From Kaistella flava (ex Peng et al. 2021) (lineage in GTDB: Bacteria; Bacteroidota; Bacteroidia; Flavobacteriales; Weeksellaceae): DNA of 64,000 nucleotides. Below the pieces are notes generated by a model, which saw only the letters and a list, made by a program, of their open reading frames with translations, had not been told where the DNA came from and did not search any database. The stretch is from contig NZ_CP040442.1 of NCBI RefSeq assembly GCF_015191005.1, positions 806,001-870,000 of the forward strand, read 5' to 3'. Below, piece after piece: positions 39,886 to 48,348 of the stretch (its first letter is position 1; each line of letters begins with the position of its first letter). The position numbers and the translations under genes were made by a program.

Positions 39886-40080
39886 ATGAAAAAGTTTCAT
39901 CCATTTTTCGCTATCGGAACCGTAGGAATTATTGTGATTGCCGGCCTGCATCTGTTTTTATCATTAGTGTTATCAATAACTTCAGTTCATACTCCATTTT
40001 TTACCCTCTATTCTATCTTCTTAACTTTTCTAATACTGGGTGTTATTTTCACCATAAAAGATCAAAAAACTTCTGCTTAG
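39886..40080 (+). CDS. Small two-helix membrane protein
   Basis: 64 residues with two hydrophobic helices (about 8-30 and 38-57) and a basic C-terminus IKDQKTSA. No family recognised. A TAnnTTTG-type box (TAATTTTG at 39827-39834) lies 52 bp upstream, which supports expression in a Bacteroidota host. Confidence 0.5.
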   Translation: MKKFHPFFAIGTVGIIVIAGLHLFLSLVLSITSVHTPFFTLYSIFLTFLILGVIFTIKDQKTSA

Positions 40081-40553
40081 CGCAACACAAGAACATTTAT
40101 CTTTTTGGTAACAGATCAAACTTTCTGATAAAAAGCGGTGACTTTTTACGGGAAAGTCAACCCAAAATTCCCCATTAGTTTTTAATCGAAATTATCTTCG
40201 CAATCCATTCACACAGACTTTCATCGTAAAAGAGCTGGCATGTCAACTTTTCCTTTTCCCATCGGCACTAATTAAAAACAATTACCTCAATATCAGTTTG
40301 TTATACATATTCCTACTGAACTAATAATTGTAATTTTGATGGTACGATAAATATATCCTATTTCTAGTAAAGATGTGATTCCTTACTCCTTTGGTATGGT
40401 AATGATAAAAGAATAATTCACGCCTTTACTTATCAAAAATCATGAGCCAAAACACTTCACAGCTCATTTACATAAAAGTTAGCATTCCTGTAAAGACAAA
40501 AGGAGAATCCGACAATTCTTAAAAGAGTAAGAAATAATTTAAAAACCAACCAA
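40081..40553. other. Intergenic stretch without visible gene
   Basis: 473 bases with no convincing ORF. A second TAATTTTG box at 40331-40338, in the same ATTGTAATTTTGAT context as at 39827, may be a promoter, though no TTG box is found at the usual spacing. Confidence 0.4.
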
Positions 40554-41156
40554 ATGAAAACGACAAACTTTAAAATGAGAATGAACTGGAATATAATTGC
40601 GGTATTTTTTGCTGCAATGGTACTGCTAGGAATTACTTCCTGTAAAGTAAGTGAAACAAACAGTCAAATTGATATTAGAACTAAAACTATTACCAAACAA
40701 GAAGTAGCAGATGCGCAGAAAGCATGGGGCGAAGGTATTGTGAACATTGGAAAAGTTTTTTCAGAACATGGTGACTACAAAGCGGCTGCTACTGCACACC
40801 TCAATAATTTTTATAATTATCAGGAAGGTACTGTTTTGTTTAAACCAACTTTAGCCTCTCAAAATCAGTTCCGTACTGATTTTGAAGGTGCCTTATCCTA
40901 TTTTGTAGCAGGGAACAGCAAATATCCGGAAGATGCAGGTTTTGCTATTAATCCATGGAGCGCTGTGCGGTGGGAAAATATTGGGACTAAAATTATTGGT
41001 AATATGGCTGTAGCGATGGGCAATTATTATTTCACACCGGCAACAGGTGGTAATGAAGGAAAAGTAGAATATTCTTTTGCCTACACGAAAAATAATACGG
41101 GTCAACTGAAGATCATCCTTCATGATTCCCACTATCCCTATTCGCCAAAAAAATAA
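40554..41156 (+). CDS. Lipoprotein with NTF2/SnoaL-like domain
   Basis: 200 residues. Lipoprotein signal with GITSC. The mature part (AWGEGIVNIGKVFSEHGD ... FAYTKNNTGQLKIILHDSHYPY) resembles the CaMKII-association/SnoaL-like NTF2 fold, often found in secreted bacterial proteins of unknown role. The cytochrome c gene starts 18 bp downstream, suggesting an operon. Confidence 0.65.
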   Translation: MKTTNFKMRMNWNIIAVFFAAMVLLGITSCKVSETNSQIDIRTKTITKQEVADAQKAWGEGIVNIGKVFSEHGDYKAAATAHLNNFYNYQEGTVLFKPTLASQNQFRTDFEGALSYFVAGNSKYPEDAGFAINPWSAVRWENIGTKIIGNMAVAMGNYYFTPATGGNEGKVEYSFAYTKNNTGQLKIILHDSHYPYSPKK

Positions 41157-41174
41157 TAAAAGTACCTAAAACTA

Positions 41175-42163
41175 ATGAAAGACTATTTAAAATTCTACTT
41201 TGGTTTTTTATAATCATTGGGATCATAGGAATATCAATATTAAGTTATGTCAAGTTTTTTTTACCCAATGTCGGAGAAGCTCCGAGTATGACCATAGAAA
41301 GAACTCCCGAAAGAATTGCACGTGGACAATATCTCGCCAACCATGTTACCAATTGTATGGATTGCCATTCCAAACGTGACTGGACAAGATTTGCGGGAGC
41401 TTCAACTGAAGGAACTTTGGGAATTGGTGGAGATTTATTCGATAAAAACTTCGGGTTTCCAGGAAAATATTATGCAAAAAATATTACACCGTACGGACTA
41501 AGTCGTTACACCGATGGTGAACTTTTCAGAGTAATAACAACCGGTGTTACGAAAGAAGGTGAAGCTATATTTCCTGTAATGCCTTATCATTACTACGGAC
41601 AAATGGATCAGGAAGATATTAAATCCATCATTGCCTACATCCGCACCTTGAAATCTATCGAAAATAGGGTGCCTAATTCTACGTCTGATTTTCCGATGAA
41701 TTTTATCATCAACACCATTCCACACCAGGCAAATTTTACAATAATACCCGCAAAAACCGATATTATTAATTATGGGAAATATTTGACGAATGCCGCAGCT
41801 TGTGTGGAATGTCATACCAAATTTGAGAAAGGCAGCTTGGTTGCCGGAACAGAATTCGGAGGAGGAAGAGAATTTCCTTTTCCCAATGGTTCGATTGTTC
41901 GTTCCAGCAATATTTCGCCTGATAAAGAAACCGGTTTGGGAGACTGGACGGAAAAAATGTTCCTTGATTTATTTCATACCCGTTCGGATTCTACGATTCT
42001 TAACACCAAACTTAAACCCGGAGATTTTAATTCGATGATGCCATGGACGATGTATGGCAAGATGAATGATGAAGACCTGAGTGCAATTTTTGCTTATTTA
42101 AAAACAGTTAAACCCATTAAAAATTCGGTGGTGCGTTTTACGTCTGGTAAGGAAGGTGAATAG
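41175..42163 (+). pseudogene. Dihaem cytochrome c, frame broken after start codon
   Basis: The main frame from 41288 encodes two haem-binding motifs, CMDCH and CVECH, each followed by methionine-rich segments. Upstream the same frame continues through a membrane anchor (LFKILLWFFIIIGIIGIS) without a start codon, while an ATG at 41175 is in another frame. One extra A after that ATG (four A instead of three) would read MKRLFKILLW and restore a protein of about 330 residues. Alternatively translation starts at 41288 without the anchor. Likely a periplasmic electron carrier. Confidence 0.7.
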
Positions 42164-42168
42164 TGAGT

Positions 42169-42217
42169 GGTGAATGGTGAATGGTGAATGGTGAATGGTG
42201 AATGGTGAATGGTGAAT
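42169..42217. repeat. Seven tandem GGTGAAT heptamers
   Basis: Seven perfect copies of GGTGAAT directly after the cytochrome c stop codon. Likely a slippage-prone microsatellite. Confidence 0.9.
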
Positions 42218-42420
42218 TTTAGAATATCTTAATTTCAACTTTAAGATTTTGATGAAGTAATTAAAGTTCATTCAGATTGCCTTGTGGAATTGAATTGATT
42301 GGAAATTGATTCTTGCTGATTTGGCAGATTGAGCAGATTAATTTTGTTGAAGGGCATTGCCAAACGGTTTATCTTGTGGCTTATGACAGACAAAGTTTCT
42401 AAAGTATATTTATTTTAATA

Positions 42421-42461
42421 ATGACCACCCGAAAGAATTCGTGCGGTGGCCAATGTTTTTT
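42421..42461 (+). terminator. Possible terminator
   Basis: TGACCACC pairs imperfectly with GGTGGCCA around an 11-16 base loop, followed by TGTTTTTTC. The rest of the 42164-42521 gap shows no gene. Confidence 0.45.
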
Positions 42462-42521
42462 CTTTTATAGTTAAAAGATAAGAGATTTACAATTTTAGAC
42501 CAATACTCTATTTTGGCGACA

Positions 42522-43253
42522 CTACTCTATTTTACTGGTGTTTTTTGCCCAAAGATAAGTTGCAGAACTTCTTTCGGTGGAACTTAAATTAGATTGACTG
42601 AGATCAAAAGATAAAATTCCAATCACGACCACCCATTCACTATTGGTGGGAAAAGCGAAATCCCAGGTGATTGCTTCCTGATTTCGAGTCGCAGAAATCT
42701 CTACCGTCAATGTAGCAAGATTTGTGATTGCTATATTTTCAGTATTGGGATTAATCGTAAAGGCTTCGAATATGAGTTGAGCTTTAGTGATTTTTTTAGG
42801 AGGTTTTATCTGCTTTCCCCATTGTAAAGACGGAATTTTGCATTGCACATTACGTGCTTCATCATGGCTAAATTCCGGATAAAACTGGGTCGATTTTTCC
42901 CAAGGCAAGTTGCTGTTGAAATCAAATCCCAATAAGGCTTCTGGATTTTGAAAGGATAAATCGGCAGTTGAAGATTGATCAGGAGTTGCCTTAATAAGCG
43001 TTTTGGTCATTCTTGCGCGGTGTCTCGCTGCATAGCGGTTGTCGGTGACGATCGCCAATTTTTCAACCAATACCTTTCTATAGATTTTATCTCGGGTACT
43101 CGCCCACCCAAATACCGAAGCTGCTGCTTTAGTTTGCGCAGACTGTTTCACTTTTCCCGGTTTGCTTCTTACATATTGTTCTTTACCATTTTGTACAAAG
43201 ACCAAATTTGCAACCGCACCGCTGAGGTTTGTATTCTTGGAGATTCTTGCCAT
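42522..43253 (-). CDS. Hypothetical protein, two beta-rich halves
   Basis: 243 residues without a signal peptide. The basic N-terminal part (MARISKNTNLSGAVANLVFV ... SKPGKVKQSAQTKAAASVFGW) and the C-terminal beta-rich part (VVVIGILSFDLSQSNLSSTE) resemble Flavobacteriia proteins of the DUF6266 kind, but I am not sure of the assignment. It lies between the core genes and the recombinase and marks the approximate left border of the accessory region. Confidence 0.5.
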   Translation of the reverse strand: MARISKNTNLSGAVANLVFVQNGKEQYVRSKPGKVKQSAQTKAAASVFGWASTRDKIYRKVLVEKLAIVTDNRYAARHRARMTKTLIKATPDQSSTADLSFQNPEALLGFDFNSNLPWEKSTQFYPEFSHDEARNVQCKIPSLQWGKQIKPPKKITKAQLIFEAFTINPNTENIAITNLATLTVEISATRNQEAITWDFAFPTNSEWVVVIGILSFDLSQSNLSSTERSSATYLWAKNTSKIE

Positions 43254-43357
43254 TGTTCTGTGTTTTTGCGTGTACGTTTGTTTAGGGTTTCTACTCCCTA
43301 TATGGTATAAAGGTACATAATAAATCTATTACAAAAGCATAGCATCTTTATACTTTA

Positions 43358-43397
43358 TATGGACTTACTATGGACCTACTATGGACTTGGTATGGAG
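43358..43397. repeat. 11-bp direct repeats TATGGACNTNN, 3.6 copies
   Basis: TATGGACTTAC, TATGGACCTAC, TATGGACTTGG, then TATGGAG in tandem, about 340 bp upstream of the recombinase. Confidence 0.8.
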
Positions 43398-43699
43398 AAG
43401 TTCAGAGGATGACCGAACTAAAGAATTGGTTGGTTTGTTAAAGGTAACAAAAATAATAGAACAGCTAAAAAGTTTTTATTTTTTTACCATAAAGTCACAA
43501 AGATGATGCTTAAAAAAAGGTTGTACAAAAGAGCATCAAGGTGCATGCTTGTTATTTTTGTAATAATATATAGATATCTCTTTTGTGCCTCTTTGTGGTT
43601 TAAAGTTTAGGGTAAAGATTACGTATAGATTATCATTGTTTTCTTTGTCATTGTTCAAACATAATTTTATTAAAAAAAATCGGGCGATTCCTTAAAGAA

Positions 43700-43728
43700 T
43701 TGCTGTAAATCTGTAAAGTTTATGTTTA
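43700..43728 (+). promoter_or_regulatory. Candidate promoter of the recombinase gene
   Basis: TTG (43700-43702), 18-bp spacer, TATGTTTA (43721-43728). One base off the Bacteroidota TTG-N17-23-TAnnTTTG pattern. Confidence 0.4.
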
Positions 43729-43820
43729 AAACCTTTTAAATGCGTTTGAATTTCCAAAATATTTATAAAAACTTCCGTATTCCAATTTTGATTATCTTTA
43801 TCTCTCAAAATCAGCGCGCT

Positions 43821-44864
43821 ATGATCTGGAAAGCCAAATTAATTAAACACCATAATGTAGGCAGGATTGCTGTGGAATTCGAGAGGGATGAAGAACTAAT
43901 CCGTAGAATAAAGCTGATTAGTGATGCCCGCTGGAATCCTCAAAAAAAGTATTGGCATATTCCAGATACTTTTGAAAATAGAGAACGCTTCAAAATAGTA
44001 CAAAAGGAAGATACCAAACCTTCTGAGGAGGGCAAAGAGCAACTTAATCAATTTATCCGCTGCCTTTCTGTGCAAAGATATAGCCCAAACACAATCAAAA
44101 CTTATTCTGACGCACTCCGTTCTTTTTTTATTTTTTTCAGAAAAAAGAATATTTCAGAAATTACAAACGATGATGTCCTTTATTTTAACACGGAATATAT
44201 TTTAAAAAATAATTTTTCCGCTTCCTATCAAAATCAAATAACGAGTGCCGTAAAATTGTATTTTAAAACCGTTCGTGAAACTAAAATTGAAATTGAAAAA
44301 ATTAATCGGCCAAAAACCCCTAAAGTTTTGCCTAATGTTTTGAGTAAAGAGGAAGTAAAATTGATTTTAAATGCACATCTCAACATTAAGCATAAAACGA
44401 TGCTTTGCTTGATGTACAGTTGTGGATTACGGCGGAGTGAATTGCTTCATTTAAAAAGTCAAGATATTAATTCTAAAAGAAATATAGTCCTGATCAAGCA
44501 AGGTAAAGGAAAAAAAGACCGAATGGTCCCACTATCCAGTAAAATTTTAGAATTATTACGGGATTATTATAAGCAATACCGACCAAAAACCTGGCTGTTC
44601 GAAGGTAAAAATATTGGCGAACAATATTCTGAGCAAAGTTTACAACATGTCTTAAAACAAGCTGTGGTAAAAGCAAATATACAAAAGCCCGTTACTTTAC
44701 ACTGGTTGCGTCACAGTTATGCCACGCATTTGTTAGAAAGTGGCACTGATTTGCGTTATATTCAAGAATTACTGGGACATAACAGTAGTAGAACAACGGA
44801 AATTTACACCCATGTGAGCACAAAGAGTTTACAACAAATCAAAAGTCCCTTTGATGATTTATGA
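43821..44864 (+). CDS. Tyrosine recombinase at the head of the cassette array (candidate integron-type integrase)
   Basis: 347 residues from the ATG at 43821; the longer frame to 43740 adds 27 unsupported residues. An N-terminal module of about 55 residues (RIAVEF ... ARWNPQKKYWHIP) precedes a SAM-like core-binding domain (YSPNTIKTYSDALRSFF) and the catalytic domain. All catalytic residues are visible: Arg204 in GLRRSEL, Lys in QGKGKKDR, HWLRH, LGH and Tyr329 in IYTHV. The tail IKSPFDDL resembles the RSPLD end of IntI proteins. The IntI-specific insertion between the Lys and the HxxR box is not seen; the YRPKTWLFEGK loop is short, as in Xer-like enzymes. It reads toward the array and lies 140 bp from the first cassette. 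Confidence 0.85.
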   Translation: MIWKAKLIKHHNVGRIAVEFERDEELIRRIKLISDARWNPQKKYWHIPDTFENRERFKIVQKEDTKPSEEGKEQLNQFIRCLSVQRYSPNTIKTYSDALRSFFIFFRKKNISEITNDDVLYFNTEYILKNNFSASYQNQITSAVKLYFKTVRETKIEIEKINRPKTPKVLPNVLSKEEVKLILNAHLNIKHKTMLCLMYSCGLRRSELLHLKSQDINSKRNIVLIKQGKGKKDRMVPLSSKILELLRDYYKQYRPKTWLFEGKNIGEQYSEQSLQHVLKQAVVKANIQKPVTLHWLRHSYATHLLESGTDLRYIQELLGHNSSRTTEIYTHVSTKSLQQIKSPFDDL

Positions 44865-44889
44865 ATTTTCTATTGATTTTGAAAAATCA

Positions 44890-44921
44890 TTGAGGAATTA
44901 ATCTATTTTTTAATATATTTG
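44890..44921 (+). promoter_or_regulatory. Candidate cassette promoter (Pc analogue)
   Basis: TTG (44890-44892), 21-bp spacer, TATATTTG (44914-44921), a full match to the Bacteroidota TAnnTTTG -7 box. It lies after the recombinase stop and points into the first cassette. Confidence 0.6.
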
Positions 44922-44929
44922 AAAAACAA

Positions 44930-45012
44930 ATAAGTATCAGGTTGATGATACCAATACGCCGTATCTCGGGTGTGTTTGTATCACGCAGTGATACCTATAA
45001 GAGAGTTAGCAG
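44930..45012 (+). other. Candidate attI site
   Basis: Contains GTATCA (44934) inverted as TGATAC (44946), then GTATCAC (44978-44984) inverted as GTGATAC (44988-44994), and ends in the crossover box GTTAGCAG (45005-45012). The first cassette begins at that box. The inverted motifs may be recombinase binding sites; this is inference from position and symmetry. Confidence 0.6.
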
Positions 45013-45070
45013 AAATGCCATACAAACAATCGCCCATTTTCAAAACTTGAAAAATTTAATTTTATAAACG

Positions 45071-45442
45071 ATGAAATTTGCCTGTCCTTTTTTAATTCTG
45101 CTACTTTCATTCTCCTGTCAGAAACAAATAAAATTTGATAAAGATTTATGGAATAGCGATGATACTGATGATAAAATAAGTTATGATTTAAGATATGAAA
45201 TGCTGGATGACTTATTAGAGAATTACAGTTTAAAAGGTAAAAATATTCAAGAAATTGAAAAAATTATTGGAAAGATTAATGAAAAAGGACATGACGATCA
45301 GAAAACGCAAGATGCTTTAATTTATACAGTTTTAATAAAATGGCGCGGAATTGATCCTGTACACTACAAATATTTAAATCTTCATTTCAATAAGCAAAAA
45401 ATTATTGATAGTGTATTTATATCTGAAAGAGAAGTAGATTAG
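45071..45442 (+). CDS. Cassette 1: small lipoprotein
   Basis: 123 residues. Lipoprotein signal with Cys16 (LLLSFSC). The mature part is charged and helical (DLRYEMLDDLLENYSLKGKN, IQEIEKIIGKI), reminiscent of small periplasmic BamE/SmpA-like proteins but not firmly assigned. First gene after attI, so probably expressed from the candidate Pc promoter. Cassette ends match: GTTAGCAG at 45005 and CTGCTAAC at 45471. Confidence 0.7.
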   Translation: MKFACPFLILLLSFSCQKQIKFDKDLWNSDDTDDKISYDLRYEMLDDLLENYSLKGKNIQEIEKIIGKINEKGHDDQKTQDALIYTVLIKWRGIDPVHYKYLNLHFNKQKIIDSVFISEREVD

Positions 45443-45470
45443 AATTAAAGAATAATGGAAATAGGCACTT

Positions 45471-45605
45471 CTGCTAACAAAGTATTTCTATTAGCGGGTC
45501 GGAAGTTTATATCATCAAGATTTTCGCTAATTGTTCAATTTGTTATATTTACCAAGACTTGTTATAAAAAACCCCCGCCAACAGAAATACCCAACCGTTA
45601 TCTGC
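45471..45605 (+). repeat. attC-like site 1 (class GGTATTTCT)
   Basis: R'' box CTGCTAAC (45471-45478), left arm GTATTTCTATTAGCGGG, about 65-nt centre, right arm CCCGCCAACAGAAATAC, R' box GTTATCTGC (45597-45605). Arms pair except two positions where left A faces right C. The ORF that crosses this site is an artefact. Confidence 0.8.
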
Positions 45606-45624
45606 AATCCCCCCTATACCCCCG

Positions 45625-45850
45625 AATTGACTTCTCAAGCTAACGTTTGGTGCGTATAGAAAATATTTTCTAATTTTATTAAGCTCTTTGCAAGGCCGAT
45701 TTTAAAATTGTTGCGTAATAGCACGGGTGCAATCCTGGTTGAGATGTATGTGATGACTTCAGTGGCGGTCTAATTGATTAGAACCCCGTTCAGAATATTT
45801 TTTTTGCCTAAAGAACATCTCCTTAGAGTATTTTTAATCATTAATTTTTG
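45625..45850 (+). ncRNA. Possible bridge-RNA region of IS110 copy 1
   Basis: The non-coding left end is conserved between copies and contains several short hairpins, for example CTAAT-TG-ATTAG near 45770. IS110-group elements are known to encode a bridge RNA here. Boundaries are not determinable. Confidence 0.35.
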
Positions 45851-45855
45851 AAAAT

Positions 45856-47213
45856 ATGAATGAGAACAAAATTTCAATGGAAATTATCAATTCAAATGCT
45901 GCAGGAATTGATATTGGTAGCCGATCTCACTGGGTTGCGGTTGGCCAAAAAGAGGAAGATATTAAAGAGTTTGGTGTTTTTAATGAGGACTTAAAAAATC
46001 TCTCAAATTGGCTCAAAGAAAAAGACATTCAAACCGTTGCAATGGAAAGTACAGGAACTTATTGGCAAGCACTTTATGCTATTTTATTGGCTGATGGATT
46101 CCAAGTGATTTTGTGTAATGGCAAATTCACTAAGAATATTAAAGGCAGAAAAACAGATGTTCAAGATTGTCAATGGATTCAAAAACTACACAGTATAGGC
46201 CTTTTAACAGGTAGTTTCCTTCCAGATGAAATTACAGAGAAGCTCAGAACCTACTGTCGTCATCGTGCAAATTTATTAGATTCTGCAGCAAGCACTTCAA
46301 AAAAAATGCAAAAATATTTACGGTTATTAAACCTTCGATTAGATGTTGTTGTTAATGACATCTGTGGTTTAACTGGATTACTCATCATTCATGCGATTTG
46401 CAACGGAGAAAAAGATCCTTTAAAATTAGCCGAATTAAGACACGGTAATTGCAGAAAAACAGAAGAAGAAATTTCAAAAGCACTTCATACTAATGGTAGA
46501 GAAGATTATTTATTTGCCCTCAATCAAGAGCTTGAGATGTATGAAGTCTTGCAAAGTAAAATTGTACAATGCGATGTAGAAATTGAGAAAATCTTAAACT
46601 CAACAATCGGAAAAGACGACAATAAAAGACAGCATCACATTGAACCTAAAAAACACACAAAAATTAATAAAACACTCCTAAAAATATCGACTTAAATTTA
46701 ATGGCCTATCAATATTTTGAAGGTGTAGATTTACTGGCAATAGAAGGAGTTTCCTATTCAACCGTACTTTCAATAATGAGTGAAGTTGGATTAGAGGGTA
46801 TCAAGAAGTTCCCGACTGCAAAACACTTTGCAAGCTGGTTGAGACTGACCCCAAACAATAAAATAAGTGGTGGTAAAATACTTTCTAATAGGATCCCAAA
46901 AGGAAGTAACCGTTTAAAAATCGCTTTAAGAAATGCAGCAAATGCGATTGGTAATCTAAAAGACTCAACACCATTATCGGATTTTTTCAAGCGAATCAAT
47001 TTTAGAAAAGGTCGAGTATCTGCAATCTCAGCAACTGCAAGGAAATTAGCAATCATCATTTGGAATATGGTCGTTAAAAATCAAGCTTATGTCAATCCGG
47101 AAGGCTACTTATTTTTGGATGAAAAAAGAAAACTAGGCTTAGTAAAAAGGATTCAAAAACAAATTACTAAATTTGGTTTGACTAATGAAGAAATTAATTT
47201 CGCAACTAATTGA
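45856..47213 (+). pseudogene. IS110 transposase, frameshifted
   Basis: DEDD-type recombinase with AAGIDIGSRSHWVAVG at the N-terminus and the transposase_20 part LLAIEGVSYSTVLSIMSEVG plus GSNRLKIALRNAANAIG at the C-terminus. The frame breaks near 46672 where copy 2 has one more A (five rather than four); restored length would be about 452 residues. The N-terminal 279 and C-terminal 170 residues are otherwise intact. Confidence 0.85.
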
Positions 47214-47262
47214 TTGTGAGCAAAAAAGAAAAACGTTAGTCAGAATCCCAAAAGAAACTACA

Positions 47263-48318
47263 TTGAAAAACATATATATAATTCTAAGTCTCATTTTATA
47301 CAGTTTAATCTATTCTCAAGAAAAGATTGAGATACCTTTTACATATGAAAATAATTTAATTAATATTCAAATTGGTGTTAATGGTAAGAAAGAACATTTT
47401 ATATTTGATACTGGGGCAAGAAATGTTTTAACCAAAAAATTCGCTGATGAAAGTCATTTTAAATTAAAAGATGGAAGAAAAATAGGTGGTTATAAAGGTA
47501 AAACAGAATCATTTAAAACGGACGTCAAACTGATAACCATTCAAAATAAAGATTTAAATGATGTTTCATTTATAGTTCTAGATTGGGAGTTTTTAAATCA
47601 ATTAAATATTTCAGGCATTGTAGGTGTGGAATTTTTTACTGACTTGGGCTATCAAAAGTTTATGATTGACTATAAAAGCAAAAAAATAATTTTAGGAACG
47701 GAACTTCCAGTTAGTCCAGAATATAAATTTAAAATGGTCAAAAAGGGTTATCCTAGAATTTTAATGAAAAATGAAAAATTTCTGATTGACACCGGAAATC
47801 CGTTGTTTGGGGAGATATCTGAATCAATTCTTGCTAATAATGCGAACTGTACGAAATATACAATTTCATCATTATCTATTACTAATAAACATATTGATTT
47901 ATGCAACATTATTTTACCTGATGAAAAAAATGTAAATTTTAATTTTCAGTCATTTAAAATAAAAAATTCCCGTAATGTCATTGGAAATCTAACATTACAA
48001 AATTTCATTATATATTTTGACATAGAAAATAAAGAATTTTATTTAAATGAAAATAAATTCTTCTCTACGTTAAAAGATATTTGGTTTCTCAATAACAATA
48101 TTGGTTACATTGTGTCTGTAATAAATGAAAATTCTGAACTATATAATTTAGGAATTAGAGAGGGATTTTATTTGACAGAAATAAATAATAAAAAAGTTAC
48201 AGAATTTTTAGACGGACAAGAAATAAATTTTTATTTGCTCAATCATAAAAACATGGTTTTGAAGTTTAAAAATATGGATAATATTGAAATCACTGAAACC
48301 GTGTCAGAAATAAAATAA
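47263..48318 (+). CDS. Cassette 2a: retropepsin-like aspartic protease with PDZ domain
   Basis: About 351 residues from a TTG at 47263 that opens a signal peptide (KNIYIILSLILYSLIYSQ). Two aspartic-protease motifs, FDTGARN and LIDTGNPLFG, suggest a fused two-lobe retropepsin-like fold; a PDZ-like region (NSELYNLGIREGFYLTEIN) closes the protein. Acts outside the cytoplasm. A longer frame starts at 47185 inside the IS110 end, so the element may have replaced the native leader and could supply a new start. 30 bp upstream of the GLPGLI gene. Confidence 0.75.
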   Translation: MKNIYIILSLILYSLIYSQEKIEIPFTYENNLINIQIGVNGKKEHFIFDTGARNVLTKKFADESHFKLKDGRKIGGYKGKTESFKTDVKLITIQNKDLNDVSFIVLDWEFLNQLNISGIVGVEFFTDLGYQKFMIDYKSKKIILGTELPVSPEYKFKMVKKGYPRILMKNEKFLIDTGNPLFGEISESILANNANCTKYTISSLSITNKHIDLCNIILPDEKNVNFNFQSFKIKNSRNVIGNLTLQNFIIYFDIENKEFYLNENKFFSTLKDIWFLNNNIGYIVSVINENSELYNLGIREGFYLTEINNKKVTEFLDGQEINFYLLNHKNMVLKFKNMDNIEITETVSEIK

Positions 48319-48348
48319 ATCTCCAATCTTACAAAAATCTTTCAAACA

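Larger units (their letters stand above)
43254..43820. other. Non-coding stretch upstream of the recombinase
   Basis: Contains 11-bp direct repeats at 43358-43397, an inverted pair of ACCATAAAGTCACAAAG / CTCTTTGTGGTTTAAA type motifs (about 43484-43603), and a possible promoter at 43700-43728. No gene seen. Confidence 0.5.
45606..47246 (+). mobile_element. IS110-family element, copy 1
   Basis: 1641 bp, bounded by AAT on both sides; identical to copy 2 apart from one substitution near 46656 and four homopolymer differences. Inserted directly after the R' box of attC 1. Has a 250-bp non-coding left end and only about 33 bp after the transposase. The right end AACGTTAGTCAG resembles an attC R' region, and the left end CTAACGTTTGGTGCGTAT resembles its reverse complement. 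No terminal inverted repeats seen, as usual for IS110. Confidence 0.85.

Noticed and set aside
45455..45643. 62-residue ORF crossing attC 1, similar to the first part of the ORF at 56077
   Set aside because: It translates the attC arms and centre; the similarity comes from the repeat DNA and not from a shared protein.
46754..47059. Minus-strand ORF of 101 residues, repeated at 50454-50759
   Set aside because: Shadow of the IS110 transposase in both copies.
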